A DNA stretch of 20,449 nt, taken from positions 1 to 20,449 of the forward strand of contig CBFCZU010000049.1 in assembly GCA_965602635.1 (NCBI GenBank), read 5' to 3'. This document shows positions 1 to 5,782 of this stretch, piece by piece. The number at the start of each line of letters is the position of its first letter. Position 1 is the stretch's first letter. Source of the DNA: CBFCZU01 sp965602635 (GTDB lineage Bacteria; Planctomycetota; Phycisphaerae; SM23-33). A model generated the notes under the pieces. The model ran no database searches. It was not told the DNA's origin and was given only the letters and a program-made list of their open reading frames with translations. A program made the position numbers and the translations under genes.

Positions 1-106
1 ACGGACTTCCTGTTGCCCAGTGCCTGGTGCCTCTTCCGTTCGCGAAGCTTGTCCGACGTAGCCGGTTCCTGCGAAGCCGGATTCGCGGCTCAAAATCGGG
101 AAGGCA

Positions 107-134
107 TTGACACGCATGGACTTACGTATTCTAG
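107..134 (+). promoter_or_regulatory. Possible sigma70-type promoter upstream of the repeat array
   Basis: A perfect -35 hexamer TTGACA lies at 107-112. The -10 element is weak: TTCTAG at 129-134 with a 16-bp spacer, or TATTCT at 127-132 with a short 14-bp spacer. If used, transcription would start near 141, so the whole TTCCG array would be transcribed as the 5' leader of the enolase-superfamily gene. This is inference from hexamer matching only. Confidence 0.3.
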
Positions 135-149
135 GCCCGTCGCGAAACG

Positions 150-275
150 TTCCGATTCGTTCCGAAACTTTCCGAAACTTTCCGAAACTTTCCGTTTCGT
201 TCCGTTTCGTTCCGTTTCGTTCCGAAACTTTCCGTTTCGTTCCGTTCTGTTCCGCCCTCTTCCGACCGGTTCCGG
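150..275. repeat. Tandem array of 13 TTCCG cores with an exact 10-bp period
   Basis: TTCCG recurs 13 times with its TCCG at 151, 161, 171 and so on to 271, never shifting phase. The five bases between cores are mostly AAACT or TTTCG in the middle of the array and degenerate towards the right end (TTCTG, CCCTC, ACCGG). Units containing GAAAC are reverse complements of units containing GTTTC, so the central part (three GAAAC units at 161-190 followed by three GTTTC units at 191-220) could fold back as RNA with alternating 5-bp paired and unpaired blocks. A 10-bp period puts every core on one face of the helix. It is too short-period to be a CRISPR array, and no coding frame uses it convincingly. 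Confidence 0.9.
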
Positions 276-334
276 CGTGGCGCGGGTGGCTGCGGCGCCT
301 TGCGGGCGGCCGCCGGGTGAAATAGCCTATCGTC

Positions 335-1474
335 ATGGCAGGATCGCCAGCGCAACTCGACATCTACCGCACGGCCTTGGGCATGCGCCGCTTCGAGCAT
401 GCCGCGGCGGGGCGGCAGGTGGCCGAGGCGATAGTCGTGCGCCTGGAGCTGGCCGACGGGGCGGTCGGGTGGGGCGAGACCCTGCCCCGCGAGTACGTCA
501 CCGGCGAGACGCTCGAGTCGGTTCCCCGCGACATCGAGGAGTTTCTCTGGCCGGCGGCCCTGGGCGGCGACGAGGCCGGAAAGGAACTGCCGGCCACCGA
601 CCCGGGCGGGCGAGCGATCACTGCCGCGTGCTGCGCGGTGAGCCTGGCCATGTACGATGCCTCGCGGCATTGCTTCGGCGGCAAGACTCGTCCGGGGTCC
701 GGCCCGCTGCCGCCGTTTCCCGCCGTCCGGGTCAGCGGCGTGCTCGGCTCGGCCGATCCCGCCCGCACGGCCAGGCGGCTGCGGATGATGCGGCTCTACG
801 GCCTGCGGGACTTCAAGCTCAAGCTCGGCTTCGACGACGACGTGGACGCCGCGAATCTCCGCGTCGTGGACAAGCGGATCGGAAAGGCCGTCCGCCGCGG
901 CAAGTGCACGCTCCGAGTGGACGTCAACGGCGCCTGGGCCGAGAGCGAAACGCCCGACCGCGTCGCGGCCCTGCGCCCCTACGGCGTCTGCGTGGTCGAG
1001 CAGCCTGTCTTCGGCCCGCCCGAGGCGCTGATCGACCTGGCCGGGCGATGCGAGCTGCCATTGATGGCCGACGAATCGCTCATCACCGCCGCCGATGCCG
1101 ACAAGCTCGTCGAGGCCCCGGGCAAGCGGGTCTGGCTGAACGTTCGCCTCAGCAAGAACGGCGGCATCTGGCATTGCCTGAGCATCGTCGAGGCCGCCGC
1201 CGGCGCGGAGGTGCCTTTCACCATCGGCTGCATGGTGGGCGAGAGCAGCATCCTGTCGGCCGCCCAGCGTCAGCTCCTGTGGCGGGCGGGCCTGCCGCGG
1301 TTCGTCGAGGGCAACTACGGGACGTTCCTCCTGGCCGACGACCTGACCGCCCGGAGCATTCGCTTCGGTTACGGCGGCAAGCTCAAGTGCCCGGCCAATG
1401 CCGGCCTGGGCGTGCGGGTCGATCCGCGCAAGATCGCCCGCCACGGGACGCTCGTGAAAGCCCTGCGGGCGTAG
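335..1474 (+). CDS. Enolase-superfamily protein (muconate lactonizing enzyme / dipeptide epimerase-like)
   Basis: This 379-residue protein looks like a cytoplasmic member of the enolase superfamily, MLE subgroup, whose enzymes abstract an alpha-proton from a carboxylate substrate (epimerases, cycloisomerases, OSB synthase). The KxK motif is at 161-163 (KLKLG). The three predicted Mg ligands are D196 in DVNGAW, E222 in VEQP and D246 in MADES. A C-terminal GCMVGES stretch lies at 298-304. Length fits the family. The lysine expected on the sixth barrel strand (NIK in Bacillus Ala-Glu epimerase, from memory) is R271 here (NVRLSKNGG), so the standard two-lysine chemistry may be altered. The ATG at 335 is the first one compatible with the family N-terminus; no strong ribosome-binding site precedes it. 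Upstream lies the TTCCG array. Substrate is unknown; dipeptide epimerase is only the nearest guess. Confidence 0.8.
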   Translation: MAGSPAQLDIYRTALGMRRFEHAAAGRQVAEAIVVRLELADGAVGWGETLPREYVTGETLESVPRDIEEFLWPAALGGDEAGKELPATDPGGRAITAACCAVSLAMYDASRHCFGGKTRPGSGPLPPFPAVRVSGVLGSADPARTARRLRMMRLYGLRDFKLKLGFDDDVDAANLRVVDKRIGKAVRRGKCTLRVDVNGAWAESETPDRVAALRPYGVCVVEQPVFGPPEALIDLAGRCELPLMADESLITAADADKLVEAPGKRVWLNVRLSKNGGIWHCLSIVEAAAGAEVPFTIGCMVGESSILSAAQRQLLWRAGLPRFVEGNYGTFLLADDLTARSIRFGYGGKLKCPANAGLGVRVDPRKIARHGTLVKALRA

Positions 1475-1514
1475 GCGGACCCGGGCGGGGGCGAGTCTGA
1501 TCTTCCCTGGACCA

Positions 1515-1542
1515 TTGCCCTCGGGCCGGAATAGACTAGACT
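1515..1542 (+). promoter_or_regulatory. Candidate promoter for metK
   Basis: TTGCCC at 1515-1520 and TAGACT at 1537-1542 are separated by 16 bp, each matching four of six consensus positions. The -10 sits in a small direct repeat (TAGAC twice, then TAG, 1532-1544). The resulting leader of about 50 bases contains a weak hairpin (1557-1561 with 1569-1573) and no recognisable SAM riboswitch. Confidence 0.35.
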
Positions 1543-1599
1543 AGCGAAGTTCGTACCCGGGAATCCGTCCCGGACGTCAGCAAAGGAAAGGAACGCGTT

Positions 1600-2841
1600 G
1601 TGTCAGTTAAGGCAGCGAGGTATCGGACGAGGCTTTTCACCAGCGAATCGGTCACCAAGGGCCATCCCGACAAGGTGGCCGACCAGATATCCGATTCGGT
1701 CGTGGATTCTCTGATCGGGGCCGACCGGCAGGCGAGGGTGGCCTGTGAGACGCTCGTGGCCACGGGGCTGGTGGTGGTGGCCGGCGAGGTGACGGTCCAC
1801 AACCGGCGGGCGGAAGAGGCCCTGCTGAAAGTCGAGAGCACGGTCCGCGAGACGATCCGCGGCATCGGCTACGACGATCCGGCCATCGGGTTCGACCACC
1901 GCAGTTGCGCCGTGATGCGCTGCCTGCACAGCCAGTCGGCCGACATCGCGCTGGGCGTGGACGGCGCCCGGGCCTCCAAGCGGAAGAAGAAGACCCAGGG
2001 CGCCGGCGACCAGGGTCTGATGTTCGGCTTCGCCTGCGACGAGACGCGGGCGCTGATGCCGATGCCCATCCACCTGGCCCACGGCTTGACCGCCCGGCTG
2101 ACCGAGGCGCGCGAGAGCGGTGAGCTTCGGTGGCTGCGCCCGGACGGCAAGAGCCAGGTGACCGTCGAGTACCGCAACGACCGGCCCGCCAGGGTGCACA
2201 CCGTCGTCGTCGCCACGCAGCACGACGAGAGCGTTATCGACCCGAAGACCGGCACGATCTCCGAGAAGGCGCGCAGGCAGATCGTCGCCAAGATCATCAA
2301 GCCGGTCGTCACGGGCGAATCGGCGAAGCTCTGGTCGCGGAACATGGTCTTCCACATCAACCCCACCGGGCGGTTCGTCATCGGCGGGCCCTTCGGCGAC
2401 AGCGGCCTGACCGGCAGGAAGATCATCGTGGACACCTACGGCGGGCGCGGCAGCCACGGCGGCGGGGCATTCAGCGGAAAGGACCCGTCGAAGGTTGACC
2501 GGTCGGCGTCGTACATGGCCCGGTACGTCGCCAAGAACATCGTCGCCGCAAAGCTCGCCCGGGCGTGCGAGGTGCAGCTCTCCTACGCCATCGGCGTGCC
2601 CGAGCCCGTGAGCGTCCTGGTCGATTGCGAAGGAACGGCCGTCGTGGATGAGGGGATGATCGAAAAGGCGGTGCGCGACCTGTTCCCGCTGACCCCGGCC
2701 GAGATGATCGACCACCTGAACCTGCTCCGTCCGATCTACCAGGAGACCGCCCATGACGGCCACTTCGGCCGGACGGGCAGGAGGTTCACCTGGGAGCGGA
2801 CGAACATGGCCGCCAAACTCCGCAAAGCCTGCCGGATGTAA
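1600..2841 (+). CDS. metK: S-adenosylmethionine synthetase (methionine adenosyltransferase)
   Basis: MetK makes S-adenosylmethionine from methionine and ATP, releasing phosphate and pyrophosphate, in the cytoplasm. Signature motifs are all present: the N-terminal ESVTKGHPDK (16-25) with the catalytic His22, Asp24 and Lys25; the ATP motif GAGDQG (134-139); the flexible-loop segment with RPDGKSQVT (180-188); and GGGAFSGKDPSKVDRS (287-302) with the phosphate-binding lysines 294 and 298. The C-terminus has the usual HFGR...FTWERT. At 413 residues it is somewhat longer than the common 380-400, partly from a basic insertion (KRKKK, 127-131) just before GAGDQG. The start is GTG at 1600, chosen because a purine-rich AAGGAAAGGAA (1583-1593) precedes it at good spacing and the family motif begins 15 residues in. 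It stands alone, convergent with rpmH 38 bp downstream. Confidence 0.97.
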   Translation: MSVKAARYRTRLFTSESVTKGHPDKVADQISDSVVDSLIGADRQARVACETLVATGLVVVAGEVTVHNRRAEEALLKVESTVRETIRGIGYDDPAIGFDHRSCAVMRCLHSQSADIALGVDGARASKRKKKTQGAGDQGLMFGFACDETRALMPMPIHLAHGLTARLTEARESGELRWLRPDGKSQVTVEYRNDRPARVHTVVVATQHDESVIDPKTGTISEKARRQIVAKIIKPVVTGESAKLWSRNMVFHINPTGRFVIGGPFGDSGLTGRKIIVDTYGGRGSHGGGAFSGKDPSKVDRSASYMARYVAKNIVAAKLARACEVQLSYAIGVPEPVSVLVDCEGTAVVDEGMIEKAVRDLFPLTPAEMIDHLNLLRPIYQETAHDGHFGRTGRRFTWERTNMAAKLRKACRM

Positions 2842-2879
2842 CGGGGACGAGCGCCAGGCGAGACGAGGCAAGGGGGCTG

Positions 2880-3014
2880 TCAGACCGCCTGTACCTGCTT
2901 GCCCAGGCGGCGCCTGCGGTTGATGATCTTCCGCCCGTTGCGGGTGCGCATCCTGGCCCGGAAGCCGATGCGGCGAGCACGGCGGCGCTTCGAAATCTTG
3001 TGTGGGTAATGCAT
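2880..3014 (-). CDS. rpmH: 50S ribosomal protein L34
   Basis: A 44-residue, extremely basic protein matching bacterial L34 of the large ribosomal subunit. The core GFRARMRTRNGRKIINRRRR (17-36) corresponds to the GFRARM.T.NGR..L.RRR signature. The ATG at 3014 gives exactly the family length: family members usually begin MKRT(Y/F)QPS, and here the aligned N-terminus is MHYPHKIS, so the QP signature is lost. The open frame continues upstream to 3092, but those residues look non-coding. No rnpA or yidC, the usual downstream neighbours of rpmH, is present; the next gene downstream is the convergent metK. The ribosome-binding site is weak (AGGCAGG about 10 bases upstream). A promoter and a perfect palindrome lie in the 80 bases upstream and may control it. 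Confidence 0.92.
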   Translation of the reverse strand: MHYPHKISKRRRARRIGFRARMRTRNGRKIINRRRRLGKQVQAV

Positions 3015-3032
3015 ATAACCGGCCTGCCTGTG

Positions 3033-3050
3033 GCAGTTGCATGCAACTGC
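3033..3050. repeat. Perfect 18-bp palindrome in the rpmH leader
   Basis: GCAGTTGCATGCAACTGC reads identically on both strands, with arms of 9 bp and no spacer. It ends 18 bases before the rpmH start codon (3014) and lies downstream of the predicted rpmH promoter, so it would be within the transcribed leader. It could be an operator for a dimeric protein, or an RNA structure or dimerisation element near the translation start. Confidence 0.8.
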
Positions 3051-3067
3051 TCGTATCGAATTGGGGC

Positions 3068-3096
3068 ACCATAACCCCGCGCGGCCGGGCATGCAA
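3068..3096 (-). promoter_or_regulatory. Candidate rpmH promoter
   Basis: On the minus strand, TTGCAT (3096-3091) and TATGGT (3073-3068) are spaced by 17 bp, each matching four of six consensus positions. Transcription would begin near 3061, giving a leader of about 47 bases that carries the 18-bp palindrome. Confidence 0.45.
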
Positions 3097-3139
3097 GGCT
3101 AAATTACCTCCGCCGGGCGAATGCCGAACCCAGGCTCGC

Positions 3140-4375
3140 TCAGCGGATTGACCTGCGTCTCAGCAGCGCCACAGCGCCGACGGCCAGCAGCGACACGGCG
3201 GTCGGTTCAGGAACCAGTCCGGCCGGGATGCAGCCGGGGTCGTAGTTGTTGGACCAGACGACGTAGTCGAGCCCGTCAACTATCGTGTCGCCGTTGAAGT
3301 TGCCCTCTTCCCAGGTCGTGCCCGTCTGGTAATTGTTTGACCAGATGGCGTAGTCGAGCCCGTCCACGCAGGCGTCTTTGTTGGCGTCTCCCGGCCCGGG
3401 GACGCCCTGGAAGAGAAGGACCCTGCCGCCCTCGTAGCCGATCAGCACGTCCAGCAGCCCGTCGCCGGGCCACTTGAAGACGAACGGCCTGGAGCGCGGG
3501 ACGCCGGGCAGGTCTATGTCCGCGCCGTTGGACTCGACGAACGTGTAGCCGTCGAAGCTCGGGGCCGCGTCGGTGCCGACGTTGAGGTACTCCACGAGCT
3601 GCCCGTTGGTGTTGCCTGCTATGAGGTCCTTCCTGCCGTCGCCGTTGACGTCGCGGACGTGGGGGCTGGACCGCATCGACAAGACTCCCAGGTCCGCCCC
3701 GCCGTCCTGGGCCATGATCCTGGCCTGGAAGTCCGGAGCGGCGTCCGTGCCCTCGTTGATGAAGATGTGTATCCTGCCGTCCAGGGCGCCGACGACCAGG
3801 TCTTTCGCGCCGTCGCTGTTCCAGTCAACCACCGTGGGCGTGGCGCGGTAGCCGACCAATATGTCCTGCTTGGCGCCGGGTAGCCCGACCTGGAGGAACA
3901 CGCCGGCATCGAAGGTGGGGCTCGCCTCGGAGCCGACGTTCGTGAACAGTCTGATCTTCCCGTCGGCCTGGCCGACGATCAGGTCCTTGAGTCCGTCCCC
4001 GTCCCAGTACACCGTCCGCGGGAACAGCCCCAGGCAGCCGCTGCCGGGGGTGGTCAGGTCGCCCCCGTCCGCCTGGGCGTAGAACCAGCCGTTGAACGCC
4101 GGGCTCTGTGCCGATCCCGCGTTCAGGTACACCCGGACCGTGGGGGTATAGACGCCGCTGCCCTCGCCGACGATCATGTCCGGCAGACCGTCGTCGTCCC
4201 AGTGCGCGTAGGACGGCACCGAATAGCCGGCAACCTGGATGGGCAGCCCGCCGCCCAGGACGAACTGCCCCGCCCCGAGGTTCAGTTGGCCTGCCGCCGG
4301 ATCGGGCGGGAACACCAGAAACGCCAGCCCGATAGCCGACACCAGGAGCGCGGGAAACCTACGCTTTGCCATCAT
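3140..4375 (-). CDS. Secreted FG-GAP repeat protein with dockerin-like domain and PEP-CTERM sorting tail
   Basis: A 411-residue predicted surface or secreted protein. Residues 1-29 form a signal peptide (MMAKRR, a hydrophobic core, then AAG before Q). Five FG-GAP/VCBS-type units follow, each with a calcium-loop pattern and a strand ending in VG or G: WDDDGLPD (59-66), WDGDGLKD (124-131), WNSDGAKD (185-192), VNGDGRKD (243-250) and WPGDGLLD (302-309). They probably fold as a beta-propeller. Residues 329-379 are a dockerin-like pair of near-identical 24-residue units, GDANKDACVDGLDY and GNFNGDTIVDGLDY, each ending in a WSNNY segment. The tail VPEPTAVSLLAVGAVALLRRR (388-408) is a PEP-CTERM signal read by exosortase. 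The start at 4375 is chosen over an upstream one because GGAGG (4390-4386) sits 10 bases before it and the signal peptide begins there. It is divergent from another PEP-CTERM gene. Ligand and role are unknown. Confidence 0.88.
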   Translation of the reverse strand: MMAKRRFPALLVSAIGLAFLVFPPDPAAGQLNLGAGQFVLGGGLPIQVAGYSVPSYAHWDDDGLPDMIVGEGSGVYTPTVRVYLNAGSAQSPAFNGWFYAQADGGDLTTPGSGCLGLFPRTVYWDGDGLKDLIVGQADGKIRLFTNVGSEASPTFDAGVFLQVGLPGAKQDILVGYRATPTVVDWNSDGAKDLVVGALDGRIHIFINEGTDAAPDFQARIMAQDGGADLGVLSMRSSPHVRDVNGDGRKDLIAGNTNGQLVEYLNVGTDAAPSFDGYTFVESNGADIDLPGVPRSRPFVFKWPGDGLLDVLIGYEGGRVLLFQGVPGPGDANKDACVDGLDYAIWSNNYQTGTTWEEGNFNGDTIVDGLDYVVWSNNYDPGCIPAGLVPEPTAVSLLAVGAVALLRRRSIR

Positions 4376-4414
4376 CCTTGATGATCCTCCGCTGCGTGGC
4401 GCTGTAATCAGCGC

Positions 4415-4440
4415 GCCGAAATGCACTTGCTCATTTCGGC
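4415..4440. repeat. Perfect inverted repeat overlapping a predicted transcription start
   Basis: GCCGAAATG (4415-4423) and CATTTCGGC (4432-4440) are perfect reverse complements with an 8-base spacer. The repeat begins 3 bp downstream of the minus-strand TATAAT and covers the predicted start point of the FG-GAP gene, a position typical of a repressor operator. It could also fold as a hairpin near the 5' end of the mRNA. Confidence 0.7.
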
Positions 4441-4442
4441 CA

Positions 4443-4471
4443 ATTATACCGCGCGGGCATGGTTTTGCCTA
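4443..4471 (-). promoter_or_regulatory. Promoter of the FG-GAP/PEP-CTERM gene
   Basis: On the minus strand TAGGCA (4471-4466), a 17-bp spacer and a perfect TATAAT (4448-4443) form a sigma70-type promoter. The -10 is preceded by GG, as in the divergent promoter at 4547-4575. The start point would be near 4436, giving a leader of about 60 bases that contains most of the 4415-4440 inverted repeat. Confidence 0.6.
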
Positions 4472-4546
4472 GCTCTACGGCGGGCAGCACATCGCCTGCC
4501 GGTCCCTGAAACGGGCCATCTCGCGCGGATCATGTCAGGATTGCGC

Positions 4547-4575
4547 TTGGCGATTTGGCGAAGGCGTGGTATAAT
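4547..4575 (+). promoter_or_regulatory. Promoter of the SGNH hydrolase/PEP-CTERM gene
   Basis: TTGGCG (4547-4552), a 17-bp spacer and a perfect TATAAT (4570-4575) make a strong sigma70-type promoter, one of the best in the window. Predicted start near 4582, leaving a leader of about 75 bases before the ATG at 4657. Confidence 0.7.
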
Positions 4576-4656
4576 CACCGTGTTCGATAGGTTGAGGAGC
4601 TTTGAACGCGGCTCAACGCTCCTCTTGTGTACTCAGCGAAAACGGAGGAGTCTGTC

Positions 4657-5697
4657 ATGAAAAGGCTCGCAATTCCCGCACTGGGCCTGTTGCTGTCGTG
4701 CGCGCCGGCCTGGGGGCAGTACTGGGTTGGGCCGATGACGCAGGTCCGCCAGCTCTACCAGGACACGAATGGCCCGGCGCAAGGCACCATTTCCCGTTTC
4801 GGTGACAGCATTTCCGTCAGCAAGGCCTATTTCTGCGCGCTTGAGTGGTCGATCACCAACACGACGCCGCAGTCTCAGGCGGCGGTGGATTGGATTCACG
4901 GCTGGCTGACGAACGATTGCTGGGATTGGCAGGACGACGGCGTCTTCCACCTTCACGGCTGCGACGGCGGCACGACCAGCTCCTGGCCGCTGGGAAGCGC
5001 CGCCGGCTGGCCCGGGGCCGTGGTGAGCGAGCGGAAGGTCGATTACTGGTTGCGGAACGACAACCCCGAGATCGCGGTGATCATGTGGGGCACGAACGAC
5101 CTGAGTTCGGGGCTGACGCCGGTCCAGTACAAGGCCAACCTTCTAGAGGTGGTGTTGACGTGCAAGGCCAACGGCACGATCCCGGTCCTGACCACCGCGC
5201 CGCCACGGCACAACTACGACAACGGCACTGTCGGCAACCAGCAGCGGGCCGCGGACTTCGCACAGGCCGTGCGAGACCTGGCCGTCGAGGAGCTCGTGCC
5301 GCTCATCGAGTATCACGATGAATGCACCACCCGCAATCCCCATGACCCGCCCAACGGCACCTGGGACGGGGCGCATTCGATGTGGAGCGCGTACAGCGGC
5401 TACGAGGTGCCGACCTCGATTTCGCGCGACGGTGTCCATCCGTCCAACTACTCCGCCGGAAGGTCCAACTTCAGTGAATACGGCTTGGACGTCAATGGCT
5501 TCAACCTGCGCAACTACATGACGTTGATGGGAAGCCAGGAGGTGTATGACCTGGCAATCGTACCCGAGCCGGCGACGCTGAGCCTGCTGGCGATTGGCGG
5601 CTGCATGGCGCTGCTTCGCAGGCCGATGGCGCGCCGCCGCGGGAGAAGCACTTCAATTATGGCCTTCTCTGGCCGCTGGAGGACTCGGCCAGACTAA
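4657..5697 (+). CDS. Secreted SGNH/GDSL-type hydrolase with PEP-CTERM sorting tail
   Basis: A 346-residue predicted exported esterase or acyl hydrolase. A signal peptide covers residues 1-20 (MKRLAIP, hydrophobic core, AWG before Q). The SGNH blocks are visible: GDS at 49-51 with nucleophile Ser51, GTND at 145-148 with oxyanion-hole Asn147, and DGVH at 258-261 with catalytic Asp258 and His261. The substrate could be an acetylated polysaccharide or a lipid ester; the sequence does not decide. VPEPATLSLLAIGGCMALLRR (302-322) is a PEP-CTERM signal, unusually followed by about 24 further residues rich in arginine. The start at 4657 is supported by GGAGGAG at 4644-4650 with 6-base spacing. It is divergent from the FG-GAP PEP-CTERM gene and is followed by a strong terminator. 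Confidence 0.9.
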   Translation: MKRLAIPALGLLLSCAPAWGQYWVGPMTQVRQLYQDTNGPAQGTISRFGDSISVSKAYFCALEWSITNTTPQSQAAVDWIHGWLTNDCWDWQDDGVFHLHGCDGGTTSSWPLGSAAGWPGAVVSERKVDYWLRNDNPEIAVIMWGTNDLSSGLTPVQYKANLLEVVLTCKANGTIPVLTTAPPRHNYDNGTVGNQQRAADFAQAVRDLAVEELVPLIEYHDECTTRNPHDPPNGTWDGAHSMWSAYSGYEVPTSISRDGVHPSNYSAGRSNFSEYGLDVNGFNLRNYMTLMGSQEVYDLAIVPEPATLSLLAIGGCMALLRRPMARRRGRSTSIMAFSGRWRTRPD

Positions 5698-5719
5698 GCG
5701 CTCTTGTACTCTTTGAAGG

Positions 5720-5756
5720 AACAGCCCACAGATTGCTCGTCTGTGGGCTGTTTTCT
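5720..5756 (+). terminator. Rho-independent terminator after the SGNH hydrolase gene
   Basis: A 13-bp perfect stem (5720-5732 with 5740-5752; core ACAGCCCACAGA) encloses a 7-base loop and is followed by a short T run. It lies 23 bases beyond the SGNH stop. Read from the minus strand it is not followed by a U-rich tract, so it should act mainly on the plus strand, though it also sits 31 bases past the convergent amidohydrolase stop. Confidence 0.88.
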
Positions 5757-5782
5757 GCGCCGGTTCGCCGGGGGTCTCGCCG

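Larger units (their letters stand above)
1..334. other. Non-coding leader region upstream of the enolase-superfamily gene
   Basis: This 334-base stretch holds no convincing gene. Open frames across it are compositionally driven, and the one in frame with the downstream gene ends in a stop at 323-325. What it does contain is a TTGACA hexamer at 107-112 and a highly regular 10-bp repeat array at 150-275, listed separately. Positions 1-106 show nothing I can assign; they may be the downstream region of a gene outside the window. Confidence 0.6.

Noticed and set aside
150..275. TTCCG array considered as a CRISPR
   Set aside because: The period is 10 bp with 5-base fillers, far below CRISPR repeat and spacer lengths, and no cas gene is near.
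13..1500. A 495-codon plus-strand frame through the TTCCG array and the enolase-superfamily gene
   Set aside because: It is out of frame with the motif-bearing enolase-like protein, and the serine/phenylalanine/arginine section is just the translated repeat.
1543..1599. SAM riboswitch upstream of metK
   Set aside because: Only a weak 5-bp hairpin is present in a leader of about 50 bases. None of the SAM riboswitch classes known to me fits the sequence.
3015..3092. N-terminal extension of L34 to a 70-residue protein
   Set aside because: The extra 26 residues resemble no L34 and cover the palindrome and predicted promoter. The 3014 start matches family length exactly.
1603..3096. A 497-codon minus-strand open frame opposite metK and extending over rpmH
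   Set aside because: It is antisense to the conserved MetK motifs and uses a different frame from L34. Its composition (Gly, Arg, Pro, His, Val, Asp) is that of a shadow frame.
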